Assembly: GCA_017537345.1 (NCBI GenBank)
Contig: JAFYKY010000012.1
Coordinates: 1-64,000, forward strand
Reading direction: 5' to 3'
From: Clostridia bacterium
GTDB taxonomy: Bacteria > Bacillota > Clostridia > Oscillospirales > CAG-382
DNA: 64,000 bases
Shown: in pieces, positions 16,481-25,333 of the stretch
Numbering within the stretch: the first letter of the stretch is position 1
Layout of the letters: every line of letters starts with the position of its first letter
Notes under the pieces: model-generated
The model's input: the letters and a program-made list of their open reading frames with translations, nothing else
The model's database searches: none
Told to the model about the DNA's origin: nothing
Program-made: the position numbers and the translations under genes

Positions 16481-17886
16481 AAAGCACCTCCCGAAAGCAC
16501 GTAACTACCCTCTTTATCCTTTAATATCTTTTCCTTGGGAATACCCGTGTTTTTGTGAATGATATCCAAAACTCTGGGAGCGCAGAAACCGCCCTGACAT
16601 CTGCCCATACCCGCGTTACAGCGGCGCTTTACGCCGTCTATACTTACGGGAGGAATGGGGGTTTTGAAGGTAGCGTTTATCTCGCCCTCGGTAATGATTT
16701 CGCAACGGCAAACAACTCTGCCGTATGCGGGATCTTTTTTGATAAGCGCGTTCTTTTCCTCCGCGGTAAGCTCTTTAAAGCGGATAACCGAACGGGAATC
16801 CGTATAGGTTTCCTTTTTGCTCATTTCCAGTCCCGCGTCCTTAAGCAGTTCGCACACGTATTCCGCAATAGCGGGGGCGGATGCAAGACCGGGGGATTTT
16901 ATTCCCGCAAGAGAAAGGAATTGGGGGGAAACGAAGCGGATTATAAAATCCTCCTCGTTGGTGTTTGCGCGCATTCCCGCGAAATTGCGGATATTGGCAG
17001 AAAGATTTAAAGAAGGCACGCTTTTGTAAGCGGCGTTGCGGACAAAATCCAATCCCTGCGCCGTGGTGGAAATATCCGTTTTATCGGAAACGCCCTCTGC
17101 GTTGGGGCCCACGATAATATTTCCGTGAACGGTGGGGGAAATAAGCACGCCCTTGCCGTTTTTGTTGGGGCACTGGAACACCACGGTGTTTACAATACCG
17201 AAAGCGCTTTTATCTAAAAGGAAGTATTCCCCTTTGTTTGCCTTCAGAACGAAATCGGGCTCTTTTACATATCCTTCCACCTCGGCACAGTTTACGCCTG
17301 CGGCGGCAACGATATATTTTGCCCCATATTCGCCCTTTTCCGTAACAACGGTGTTTTCTTTAATATCCGTTACCTTTTCGCAAAGGTGCAGTTCAAGCCC
17401 GTTTACCACCGCCGTTTCCGCAAATGCCAGTGCGTATTCCCAAGGGGAAATAACGCCTGCTGTGGGCGCGTAAAGGGCGGAAGTAGCGTCTTCGGATATA
17501 TTGGGCTCAAGTGCGCGAAGCTCCTCTTTGTTAAGGATGCGCAGTCCGGGAACGCCGTTTTGCACACCGCGCTCGTACAGCTTTTTAACCGTGGCATCGT
17601 CCTCTTCACCGAAAGCGCAAACAACAGAGCCGGTCTCCTTAAAAGGAACGTCCAGCTTTTTGCATATTTCATGGGCAAGCTCGTTTCCACGCACGTTAAG
17701 ACGGGCGGTGAGAGAGCCGGGCACGGGATCGTACCCCGCGTGGATAATGGCGGAATTTGCCTTTGTGGTACCGGTGGCGATATCGTTTTCTTTTTCAAAA
17801 AGCGCCACACGCAGATTATATTTTGTAAGTTCATACGCCGCGGCAGAGCCGATAACTCCGCCGCCGATAATTATAACGTCAAACAT
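16477..17886 (-). CDS. GlpA-like FAD-dependent dehydrogenase with BFD-type [2Fe-2S] domain
   Basis: 469 residues. N-terminal FAD-binding VIIIGGGVIGSAAAYEL, a DAO-type domain with KANSAIIHAGYD and LSLAGIKSPGLASAPAIAEYV, then a C-terminal BFD-like domain with cysteines arranged as CRC...CNAGMGRCQGGFC. This matches the anaerobic glycerol-3-phosphate dehydrogenase A subunit of Firmicutes (glycerol 3-phosphate to dihydroxyacetone phosphate), though related enzymes use other 2-hydroxyacids. It is the first gene of an operon with the GlpB-like and DUF1667 genes. No glycerol kinase or facilitator is present in the window. Confidence 0.87.
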   Translation of the reverse strand: MFDVIIIGGGVIGSAAAYELTKYNLRVALFEKENDIATGTTKANSAIIHAGYDPVPGSLTARLNVRGNELAHEICKKLDVPFKETGSVVCAFGEEDDATVKKLYERGVQNGVPGLRILNKEELRALEPNISEDATSALYAPTAGVISPWEYALAFAETAVVNGLELHLCEKVTDIKENTVVTEKGEYGAKYIVAAAGVNCAEVEGYVKEPDFVLKANKGEYFLLDKSAFGIVNTVVFQCPNKNGKGVLISPTVHGNIIVGPNAEGVSDKTDISTTAQGLDFVRNAAYKSVPSLNLSANIRNFAGMRANTNEEDFIIRFVSPQFLSLAGIKSPGLASAPAIAEYVCELLKDAGLEMSKKETYTDSRSVIRFKELTAEEKNALIKKDPAYGRVVCRCEIITEGEINATFKTPIPPVSIDGVKRRCNAGMGRCQGGFCAPRVLDIIHKNTGIPKEKILKDKEGSYVLSGGAL

Positions 17887-17906
17887 TCAAAGTCCCTCGC
17901 TTGGAA

Positions 17907-17936
17907 CAAAAATGCCCGATATTTCACGGGCATTTT
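17907..17936 (-). terminator. Terminator of the surface-protein gene
   Basis: Stem AAAATGCCCG/CGGGCATTTT, read on the minus strand with a T-rich tail. Confidence 0.75.
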
Positions 17937-17964
17937 GTATTTAATACTAAGTATTAATTATCAA

Positions 17965-19254
17965 TTATCTCTTTTTCTTAACAACGATCACAACTACCAC
18001 AACAACTGCGATAACTGCAACTACGCCGGCAGCGATACCGATGATAAGACCGGTGTTGTTGGGCTCTGTTGCCGAAGGTTCTTCGGAATTATTGGCAGCA
18101 GGAACAGATTCGTTCTGCTCTTCGGATTCGTCTGCAGGTTCTTTGGAGGGCTCTTCGGAAGGCTCTTCGGAAGGCTCTTCGGAGGGTTCATCGGGCTTCT
18201 CTGCGGGAACTGCGTAGTAAACTACTGCGCCGGTCTCGAAGGTCTGCTCTGCGAAGTTGTAGCCTGCGAAGTATACGATGTCGCCTGCAACGAGGCCCTG
18301 AAGAGCGTCTCTTCTTGCTAAGCCTTCGGTGCCTTCACCGTGAGCCGCGAGAGCGATATCGCCTTCCTGAACGTCTGTAAATGCGAATTCATAGTCACCG
18401 TCTGCGGTCTTAACTTCTACTACGGAGTACTGACCTTCGGTTTCGGTAGGTCTGAGAAGTACGCATGCGGACCAAGCAACGTTGTACTTTGCGAGGTCGC
18501 TGAGATCGGTGATGATGGTGCTGGAGTCAGTCTGGATAGCGGTGTTGAAGGGAACGTGCTTGATCATGGTAGCGCCTGCGGGAACTTCAACGATAGGTTC
18601 GATATCGTCAAGGCTTACGGATTCTTCGGTGCTTACTTCATCGTACTGGTTGCCGCCTTCGGACTTAAGGCCTGCGCCAAGCTCGGTAAGGCCGATCCAT
18701 TCCCAGGAAACTTTATCCCAACCCTGACCGTTGGGGCCCATAAAGAAGGATACGGAAACGAACTTTGCGTCTACAGTTGCGCCGAGGTCTACAACGGTTT
18801 CGATCTGATAAGACTTGTTAAGGTCAACTTCGCCTTCCATAGTCCAAGCGATCTCGTTGAAAGCAACGCCGTCCTTGGAGGTACCTACGATAAGAGCGTT
18901 ATCCTGAGGAAGACCGATCATTGCGTTGCAGTATACGTACCAGTTGATGTAAACGGTATCGATGCTCTGAAGAGAATCAAGCTCGAAAATGATGGTGCAT
19001 TCGGAAGGTTCTTCGGAATTGCAGTTGGTGTTCTGAACGAGAAGGATGCCGGGCTTGTTAAAATCGCTTGCGGCAGCGTCTGCGTCGGAAAGAACGGAGC
19101 CGTCATACAGCTGAGCGGGATCGTCTGCTGCGAGGGGCTTGATGTAATCACCCTTGAATTCTACGCCTACAACGTTGGATTCCGCGGAAACGGGAATCAG
19201 GAAAAGGGCAGAAACAAGAGCTACTGCGATAATTGCGCATAAAAGCTTTTTCAT
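17965..19254 (-). CDS. Surface-anchored protein with F5/8C-like fold (paralogue 1)
   Basis: 429 residues. Cleavable signal peptide ending VSAES (about residue 24). The first 200 residues look like a discoidin (F5/8 type C) beta-sandwich, with STIIFELDSLQSIDTVYINW and a KFVSVSFF strand. A second domain follows (about 230-350), then PSEEP repeats (about 360-385), one membrane helix and a KKKR stop-transfer end. This predicts a protein displayed outside the membrane by a C-terminal anchor rather than sortase. It is a tandem paralogue of the next gene, each with its own promoter and terminator. Ligand unknown; carbohydrate binding is typical of the fold. Confidence 0.8.
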   Translation of the reverse strand: MKKLLCAIIAVALVSALFLIPVSAESNVVGVEFKGDYIKPLAADDPAQLYDGSVLSDADAAASDFNKPGILLVQNTNCNSEEPSECTIIFELDSLQSIDTVYINWYVYCNAMIGLPQDNALIVGTSKDGVAFNEIAWTMEGEVDLNKSYQIETVVDLGATVDAKFVSVSFFMGPNGQGWDKVSWEWIGLTELGAGLKSEGGNQYDEVSTEESVSLDDIEPIVEVPAGATMIKHVPFNTAIQTDSSTIITDLSDLAKYNVAWSACVLLRPTETEGQYSVVEVKTADGDYEFAFTDVQEGDIALAAHGEGTEGLARRDALQGLVAGDIVYFAGYNFAEQTFETGAVVYYAVPAEKPDEPSEEPSEEPSEEPSKEPADESEEQNESVPAANNSEEPSATEPNNTGLIIGIAAGVVAVIAVVVVVVIVVKKKR

Positions 19255-19295
19255 AGGGATTTTGCTCCTTTAAAAAAATATTAATTTGTGAACTG

Positions 19296-19324
19296 ATTAT
19301 ACAACATTTGCGCCCGAAAGTCAA
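19296..19324 (-). promoter_or_regulatory. Promoter of surface protein 1
   Basis: Minus strand TTGACT (19324-19319), 17 nt, TATAAT (19301-19296). Confidence 0.75.
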
Positions 19325-19335
19325 CAATAAAAACA

Positions 19336-19366
19336 AAAATGCCCGTGTTTTACGGACATTTTCGTT
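19336..19366 (-). terminator. Terminator of surface protein 2
   Basis: AAAATGTCCG/CGGGCATTTT stem on the minus strand followed by TTTGTTTTTA. The stem has one G-T type mismatch. Confidence 0.7.
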
Positions 19367-19378
19367 TTTATTTTGCTA

Positions 19379-20734
19379 TTATTTCTTCTTTTTAACAACG
19401 ATTACCACTACAACTGCTACTGCCGCGATAACAACTACGCCGGCAACGATACCGATGATAAGACCGGTGTAACCGACGTCTTCTTCGCCTGCTTCGGAGT
19501 TATCAACTACGGGAGTGGATTCATCTGCGGGAACAGATTCATCTGCGGGAGCAGACTCATCTTCAGACTCGGAGGATTCATCGGGTGTTTCGGAAACCTC
19601 ATCGGAAACGTTGTCGGAAGAAGTATCATCGGGTGTTTCGGAGGTATCGCCGATGCTTGCATTGTAGTTTTTAAAGTAAACCACCGCGCCTCTTTCAAAG
19701 GAAAGCTCTTCAAAATTATAGCCGGCAAAGGTTACGATATTCCCTGCACTGAGGGCGGCAAGTGCTTCTCTGTTTGCCTTGGTGCCGTCGGCAGCGTCAT
19801 CGCCGTGAACGGAAAGAACGATATCGCCTTCCGCCGCATCCGCAAAAACAAAGGCTTCGTCGCCGTTAAGCCACTTTACCTCAACAACGGAAAATTCGCC
19901 TTCAACCTTGGTGGGTCTGAGCAGCGCGCAAGCAGTCCACTTTACGTTATAGCTCTGCATTGCCGCAGGGTCGGTGATGATGGTATAAGAGCCGGTGGTG
20001 ATAGAGGTGTTGAACTTTGCGTGCTTGAGAGCTACGTATCCTTCGGGTATCTCTACGATAGGCTCGATCTGGTCAAGAGGGGTGTTGTCTTCGCTGACTT
20101 CGTCATAGCCGCCGCCGAGAACTTCATCAACCATAAGACCTGCGCCCACTTCGGTAAAGCCTACCCATTCCCACATAGGACAGTACCAGCCGTCCTGATT
20201 ATTGGGGCCGTATTCAAAGGAAACGGAAACGTATTTTGCCTTTACGGTCTGACCCAGTCTTATAGTGGTCTCAAGCTGGAAGGAGGTATCGGGGTCGGTC
20301 TCGCCCTCGAAATCGTATGCGCCGATCTCTATATAGGTTTCGCCGTCTTCGGAATAACCGATAATAAGGTTGTTATTGTGGGGAAGACCGATGATCGCCT
20401 GATGATATACGTACCAGGTGATATACACGGAATCGATGTTCTGAAGGGTATCAAGCTCGAAATACATGGTTGCGATAGTGTTGTTTTCCGCATCCATCAT
20501 ATTGGTGTTCTGAACCAGAACGATACCTTCTTTGTTGAAATCCTTTGCCTGTGCGTTTTCATCGGAAAGGATCTTGTTATCGCAAAGAAGATCAACGTTT
20601 GCGCCTGCGCGGAGCTTTACGTGCTCGCCCTCAAACCAGACGCTTTTTACGTTTGCCTTTGCATCTGCGGGAATGATGAAAAGTGCGCAGATAACGGCAA
20701 GAACAATAAGTACGCTTAAAATTCTTTTTTTCAT
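19379..20734 (-). CDS. Surface-anchored protein with F5/8C-like fold (paralogue 2)
   Basis: 451 residues with the same architecture as the neighbour: signal peptide ending ADAKA, F5/8C-like domain (TMYFELDTLQNIDSVYITWYVY), a second domain with YVALKHAKFNTSITTGSYTIITD matching the partner, an acidic Ser/Glu/Asp/Pro linker with ADESVPADEST repeats, one membrane helix and a KKKK end. The paralogues are clearly homologous but diverged. The promoter at 20886-20914 lies about 150 nt upstream, so the 5' leader contains an entire heptamer/GGGG hairpin repeat. Confidence 0.8.
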   Translation of the reverse strand: MKKRILSVLIVLAVICALFIIPADAKANVKSVWFEGEHVKLRAGANVDLLCDNKILSDENAQAKDFNKEGIVLVQNTNMMDAENNTIATMYFELDTLQNIDSVYITWYVYHQAIIGLPHNNNLIIGYSEDGETYIEIGAYDFEGETDPDTSFQLETTIRLGQTVKAKYVSVSFEYGPNNQDGWYCPMWEWVGFTEVGAGLMVDEVLGGGYDEVSEDNTPLDQIEPIVEIPEGYVALKHAKFNTSITTGSYTIITDPAAMQSYNVKWTACALLRPTKVEGEFSVVEVKWLNGDEAFVFADAAEGDIVLSVHGDDAADGTKANREALAALSAGNIVTFAGYNFEELSFERGAVVYFKNYNASIGDTSETPDDTSSDNVSDEVSETPDESSESEDESAPADESVPADESTPVVDNSEAGEEDVGYTGLIIGIVAGVVVIAAVAVVVVIVVKKKK

Positions 20735-20752
20735 TTTTTTACTCCTTTTTTA

Positions 20753-20877
20753 ACGATGAACTACGTATTTCGGAAGATTTTTGTCCTGCGAACAAAACTC
20801 AACCATTCCGGGGTCCCCACAAAACCGCAGGTTTTGCGGGGTGGTTCGTTTCTCGTTCATAGTTCATAGTTTCTTTT
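20753..20877 (-). repeat. Heptamer hairpin repeat inside a 5' leader
   Basis: Plus-strand order: ACGATGAACTACG heptamers, core TTCGGAAGATTTTTGTCC.. with its partner, a GGGGTCCCCACAAAACC/GGTTTTGCGGGG hairpin (20810-20843), then reversed heptamers (GTTTCTCGTTCATAGTTCATAG). It lies between the minus-strand promoter (20886-20914) and the start at 20734, so it would be transcribed as leader RNA. Confidence 0.8.
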
Positions 20878-20885
20878 CTGCTTCA

Positions 20886-20914
20886 ATTATACGATGTCCG
20901 CTTCAAATTGTCAA
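20886..20914 (-). promoter_or_regulatory. Promoter of surface protein 2
   Basis: Minus strand TTGACA (20914-20909), 17 nt, TATAAT (20891-20886). Confidence 0.8.
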
Positions 20915-20957
20915 TGTGTTTTAAAATGTAAATTTTTATAATGCGGGTGTATATTTA

Positions 20958-20986
20958 TTTACATTTTATTAACGGTATGTTATAAT
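20958..20986 (+). promoter_or_regulatory. Promoter of glycerate kinase operon
   Basis: TTTACA (20958-20963), 17 nt, TATAAT (20981-20986); GGAAAGAGG ribosome binding site follows before the ATG at 21009. Confidence 0.8.
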
Positions 20987-21008
20987 ATAAGGAAAGAGGT
21001 GGTAAAAT

Positions 21009-22091
21009 ATGAATTTTTTGCTTATACTCGATTCTTTCAAGGGAAGCATATCCTCCGCCGAAGCGGCAAACGCCGTTAAAAGCGGTATCGGTTCGGGAGA
21101 GGTGATCCCTTTTTCCGACGGAGGCGAAGGCTTTGCGGAGTGTATAGAACAGACTTGCGGCGGCGAGCGGATATGTTTTCCCACCTTTGACAGCTACGGC
21201 AGAGAGATATCCTCTTATTATCTGCGCATAGACGACACCGCAGTTATAGAAACCGCCCTTGCGGACGGACTTATGACCGTGGGTGCGGACCACCCGAATA
21301 TTATATACGCCCGTTCCTTCGGAACCGGTGAAACCATTAAAAAAGCCCTTGAAGACGGATGCAAAAAGCTTATTATCGGCTTTGGGGGCAGTGCCGTAAA
21401 TGACGGAGGCGCAGGCGCTTTGCAGGCGCTGGGCGTCCGTATTATCGGCGGAAAAGGACTTACCGCTCTTGCGGGCGAGTGGGCAGTGGGTATTGACCTT
21501 GAAAATATCACTCCCCTGCTGAAAGAAGCGGAAATTATCTTCGCCTGCGACGTGGACAACCCATACTGCGGGGAAAACGGCGCGTCTATGGTGTTTTCTC
21601 TCCAAAAAGGGGCGAGTGAGCAGACTGCTGTGCGTATGGAAAAAAGCCACAGACGGTTTGCAAAAGCCCTTTTGGACGCAACGGGAAAGGATATTTCCGA
21701 AATCCCCGGCGCAGGGGCGGCGGGAGGACTTGCCGGCGGGCTTATGGCTGTGTGCGAGCCGAGGATAAAAAGCGGGTTTGAAGTCTTATCCGAATTGTGT
21801 TCTCTTGAAGAAAAGATAAAAAAAGCGGATATAATTATTACAGGCGAAGGAAAAACAGACAAGCAGACTCTTATGGGAAAACTGCCAATGCAGGTGACAA
21901 AGCTTGCAAAAAGCATGGGAAAAAGAGTCGTTTGCGTTTCCGGAACCATTACCGAAGAAGGCAGAAATTTGGGCGCAGACCTTTATATACCCCTCTCCCA
22001 CGGGGAAATTACGGCACAGATGACTATTGCCGACCCCGTACCCTATCTTATTAACGCAGGAAAAATAATTAAAAATACATACGAGGTTTAA
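21009..22091 (+). CDS. glxK: Glycerate kinase (GarK/GlxK family)
   Basis: 360 residues, standard for glycerate kinase family 1. It phosphorylates D-glycerate to a phosphoglycerate using ATP. Diagnostic segments: DSFKGSISSAEAANAVKSGI near the N terminus, PFSDGGEGFAE, the IGFGGSAVNDGGAGALQALG loop, PGAGAAGGLAGGL and TGEGKTDKQTLMGKLP near the C terminus. It begins a six-gene run ending at 28357; the next gene starts 2 nt after its stop. Why glycerate kinase heads a MoxR/DUF58/transglutaminase run is unclear. Confidence 0.93.
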   Translation: MNFLLILDSFKGSISSAEAANAVKSGIGSGEVIPFSDGGEGFAECIEQTCGGERICFPTFDSYGREISSYYLRIDDTAVIETALADGLMTVGADHPNIIYARSFGTGETIKKALEDGCKKLIIGFGGSAVNDGGAGALQALGVRIIGGKGLTALAGEWAVGIDLENITPLLKEAEIIFACDVDNPYCGENGASMVFSLQKGASEQTAVRMEKSHRRFAKALLDATGKDISEIPGAGAAGGLAGGLMAVCEPRIKSGFEVLSELCSLEEKIKKADIIITGEGKTDKQTLMGKLPMQVTKLAKSMGKRVVCVSGTITEEGRNLGADLYIPLSHGEITAQMTIADPVPYLINAGKIIKNTYEV

Positions 22092-22093
22092 AA

Positions 22094-23101
22094 ATGGACA
22101 CGAACCAGACTACCAACAACCAACAGACCGAAAAGACCGAGCAGACTATTCTTGACATTCAGCCCGAAATAGAAAATACGCCTGCGCCCAAAAAGAAAAG
22201 ACGTAAAAACTCCTGGTGGGGTGTTACTCTTTGCGTATTTTTGGCTATCGGCGTATTTGTTTCCTCAGCCGTAGGCACGGGATTTTTGCTTTTGCGCAAC
22301 GCGGTTGCGGGAGATATCGTACACACGGTAGTGGAAAAAACAGACGTGCTTTCCCTTGAAATAGGCGGTTCCACCGTTGCGGAAAAGGTAGAGGAGGTAT
22401 TAAAATCCTCCGGCAACGAAACCCTTGCCTCTATGTCTGCGGAAGAAATACGCGCTTTTGCGGAAAACGCGGGACTTGACGATGCAATGAAGGATATGAT
22501 AACCAAAGCGCAGGATTATCTTGCGGGCAACGCGGAAAGCTTTGAGATCACTCCCGAGCAGATACTGGTCCTTATAGAAGACAACAAGCAGAATATTTAT
22601 GATGCAACGGGATACGAGATAACCGAATCCGACCTTACGCAGATAGAAACCGTGCTTGAAGAGCATACCGAAACCATTAATCAGGCGACAAGCGAAATTC
22701 TGGCAAATCCTGCCGTAAAGACCACAATGACCACTATAAACATAGCCATAAGCCCCGCTATTCCCGCGGCGGCTTTCGGGGTTGCAGCCCTTTGCGTTTT
22801 GCTTATGATACCCCTGCTCCGCAGAAAAGAAGGCGTGTTTATATTCTCCGGCATACCCGTACTCCTGTGGGGCGCGGTGCTGGGCGCGATATACGGACTT
22901 TCCGCCACCATTACGGAATTCGTAATTTCCAACATCCCTATGCCCCAAACTATGCTTACGGTGGCAAGAACCGTGCTGGGCGTTATCTTTGAGCCGGTGC
23001 TTCTGGCGGCAATTATCGCAGGCAGCGTTGGATTTATATTTATAGTACTTTACATCGTTCTGGCGATAGTAATGAAAAAGAGCAAGAAATACGCCCACTG
23101 A
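22094..23101 (+). CDS. Uncharacterised membrane protein
   Basis: 335 residues. Gln/Thr-rich N terminus, a basic KKKRRKN patch, one membrane helix (about 45-70), a helical extracytoplasmic region (about 75-215, no cysteines), then three membrane helices (about 215-330) and a basic tail. I do not recognise a family. It lies between glycerate kinase and MoxR with very short gaps, so it is part of this operon and may belong to the MoxR/DUF58/transglutaminase membrane system. Confidence 0.75.
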   Translation: MDTNQTTNNQQTEKTEQTILDIQPEIENTPAPKKKRRKNSWWGVTLCVFLAIGVFVSSAVGTGFLLLRNAVAGDIVHTVVEKTDVLSLEIGGSTVAEKVEEVLKSSGNETLASMSAEEIRAFAENAGLDDAMKDMITKAQDYLAGNAESFEITPEQILVLIEDNKQNIYDATGYEITESDLTQIETVLEEHTETINQATSEILANPAVKTTMTTINIAISPAIPAAAFGVAALCVLLMIPLLRRKEGVFIFSGIPVLLWGAVLGAIYGLSATITEFVISNIPMPQTMLTVARTVLGVIFEPVLLAAIIAGSVGFIFIVLYIVLAIVMKKSKKYAH

Positions 23102-23120
23102 TAACAGAAAGGAAAACACT

Positions 23121-24080
23121 ATGTCACTTACAAACGGACACGAGCAGGCAAAAGCCCTTACAAAAGGACTTTTTAAAGCTGTTCTGGGAAAAGAAAAGGA
23201 AGCTGTGCTTTTGGTAACCGCATTTTTGGCAGGGGGACACGTGCTTATAGAGGACGTTCCCGGCGTGGGTAAGACCACCCTCGCTTCCGCTTTGGCGCGG
23301 CTTTCCGGCTTGGATTACAACCGCGTTCAGTTTACGCCCGACGTAACTCCTTCCGATATTACCGGTTTTAATATGTTTGATAAACGCTCCGGCGAATTTG
23401 TATTCCGCCACGGTGCGGTTAACGCGGATATATTCCTTGGGGACGAAATTAACCGTGCTTCCCCCAAGACACAGTCCGCACTTCTTGAATGTATGAACGA
23501 GGGTACCGTTACGGTAGACGGTGAAATGCACGCTCTGCCCAAGGTATTTACGGTTATTGCAACCCAGAACCCTATGGGATTTGTAGGTACTTATCCCCTG
23601 CCCGAAGCGCAGGTAGACAGATTTTGTATGCGCTTTTCTATGGGATACCCCACCTTTGAAGCGGAAATGCGTATTGCCGCAGGTATGACCCACGAAAACA
23701 CCCTGCCCACCCTTACTCCCGTAACCGACAGAGAATCTCTTGCCGCTATGCGTGAAGAGGTAAAGCAGGTTTCTGTGGACGAGGAGATATACAAATACGC
23801 GGTTACTCTTATAACCGCAACCAGAAACAACAAATACATAGCTTTGGGCGCATCCCCCAGAGGAAGTGTAATGGTGGTGCGTCTTGCAAAGGCGTATGCA
23901 TATCTTCAGGGCAGAGATTACGTGCTTCCCGAGGATATTCACGCTATGTTCGTTCCCTGCATAAACCACAGAATTACTCTTTCACAGGAAGCAAAGCGCA
24001 AGTTCCTTACCGCAGAGCAGGTGCTTGAAGAAATTCTTAAAGAAACAGACCTTCCCCGCCGCGGTAAAGGCAGAATATGA
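23121..24080 (+). CDS. MoxR-family AAA+ ATPase
   Basis: 319 residues. Walker A GVGKTTLASAL in the EDVPGVGKTT context (about residue 40), Walker B FLGDEINRASPKTQSALLE, sensor region VIATQNPMGFVGTYPLPEAQVDRF and a C-terminal lid. MoxR ATPases act as chaperone-like factors for neighbouring VWA, DUF58 or transglutaminase proteins. GAAAGGAAA precedes the ATG. Its stop overlaps the DUF58 gene by 4 nt. Confidence 0.94.
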   Translation: MSLTNGHEQAKALTKGLFKAVLGKEKEAVLLVTAFLAGGHVLIEDVPGVGKTTLASALARLSGLDYNRVQFTPDVTPSDITGFNMFDKRSGEFVFRHGAVNADIFLGDEINRASPKTQSALLECMNEGTVTVDGEMHALPKVFTVIATQNPMGFVGTYPLPEAQVDRFCMRFSMGYPTFEAEMRIAAGMTHENTLPTLTPVTDRESLAAMREEVKQVSVDEEIYKYAVTLITATRNNKYIALGASPRGSVMVVRLAKAYAYLQGRDYVLPEDIHAMFVPCINHRITLSQEAKRKFLTAEQVLEEILKETDLPRRGKGRI

Positions 24081-25333
24081 AAAACAAAAATTTCGGCGCA
24101 ACACGGTTAATAACTTTACCCTTTTACCCACTGCCCACCGTTTGGTTTTTCCCTTATGCGGCGGCGGTTTTCGGGCTGTGCTGTTATGCCATAATCCGTA
24201 AAAATACCCCTATGGGCATTGCCGCCACCTTTTTGATAATACTGCCCATCCTTTCCCTGATCTACGCATTTATTTGCTTTTGCGGAATAAGCGGGGAGAT
24301 CGGGTTTGATAAGCAGTTTTTGCGCAAGGGCGAAAGTGCGTCCGCTACCCTTACGGTGTATAATTATTTCCCCCTTCCCCTGCCGGGGCTTACGGCAAGT
24401 ATGTATATCCCAAAAGCGGAAAAGGACGGTTACGTTTACACCCGTATTCCCGTAAGAACAAAAACGGGAGTAACGATGGGCGGACTTTCCGCAGTTACGG
24501 CGGTAAAGCCGGTGGCTTTTGGACTTTCCGGCTGCTTTGAGGTATGCTGTAAACGCCTTTCGGTGCACGACCCTATGGGACTCTTTAAAATCGTAAGCGG
24601 TGGCGAATTCAAGGTAAATATGCCGGTTATTCCCGTTCAAGGCAGAAAGACGGAACAGACCAAGATACACTCGGGTATGGGCGAAGGGGCGGACAGAAAC
24701 CGCCGCGGAGACGACAGAGACGAAGTGTTTGAAATTGCGGATTACGTTCCCGGCGACAGCTTAAAGGATATTCACTGGAAAAAAAGCGCCAGAGAAGAAG
24801 AATTACAGATAATACGCTTTGCATCCCCCAAGGAAAGATGCCATTGCGTGCTTTGCGATACGGGAGATTATCTCCCCGAAGCCGACCAAAAGAAGGAGAA
24901 AAACCCTGCCCTTTTGGATTCCGTTCTGGAAACCGCCTACGGAATGTGCCTTTCCCTGGCGTCCGAGGGGGACAGCGTTTTGCTTTCCTGGCGGAACGGA
25001 AAAGAAAACATAGGTATTACCGCTTCTATGGAAGAAGCCTTCGTTTCTCTTTGCAAAAGCGGATACGTGCCCGTTGGCTCGGAAAGCCGTATTGACCCCA
25101 TACTTTTGGGCGAAGCGGATGCGGTTACCCTTATTACCGCCGCCGTTAACGAGGACACAGCCGCACAGATCGTGGCTTTGCAGACGGAAGCACCCAATAT
25201 TAAAGGTATTGCGGTGATGGTATGCGCCCCCTTGGGCGAAGCCCCCGCAGTAGACACAAATATTATTAAAAAGCTGGAAAGCGCGGGAATTACCGTGCTG
25301 TATTCCTTGGCTGAAACGGGAGGAAGAGTATGA
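24077..25333 (+). CDS. DUF58 domain protein
   Basis: 418 residues. Two N-terminal membrane helices (about 15-60) then a cytosolic or surface DUF58 domain with the signature DEVFEIADYVPGDSLKDIHWKKS (split: EVFEIADYVPGD, then DIHWKKSAR, about residues 215-240), and a VWA-like C-terminal region. It is the standard partner of MoxR ATPases. ATGA overlaps link it to MoxR upstream and the transglutaminase downstream. Function is unproven; the trio is usually associated with the cell envelope. Confidence 0.92.
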   Translation: MKNKNFGATRLITLPFYPLPTVWFFPYAAAVFGLCCYAIIRKNTPMGIAATFLIILPILSLIYAFICFCGISGEIGFDKQFLRKGESASATLTVYNYFPLPLPGLTASMYIPKAEKDGYVYTRIPVRTKTGVTMGGLSAVTAVKPVAFGLSGCFEVCCKRLSVHDPMGLFKIVSGGEFKVNMPVIPVQGRKTEQTKIHSGMGEGADRNRRGDDRDEVFEIADYVPGDSLKDIHWKKSAREEELQIIRFASPKERCHCVLCDTGDYLPEADQKKEKNPALLDSVLETAYGMCLSLASEGDSVLLSWRNGKENIGITASMEEAFVSLCKSGYVPVGSESRIDPILLGEADAVTLITAAVNEDTAAQIVALQTEAPNIKGIAVMVCAPLGEAPAVDTNIIKKLESAGITVLYSLAETGGRV

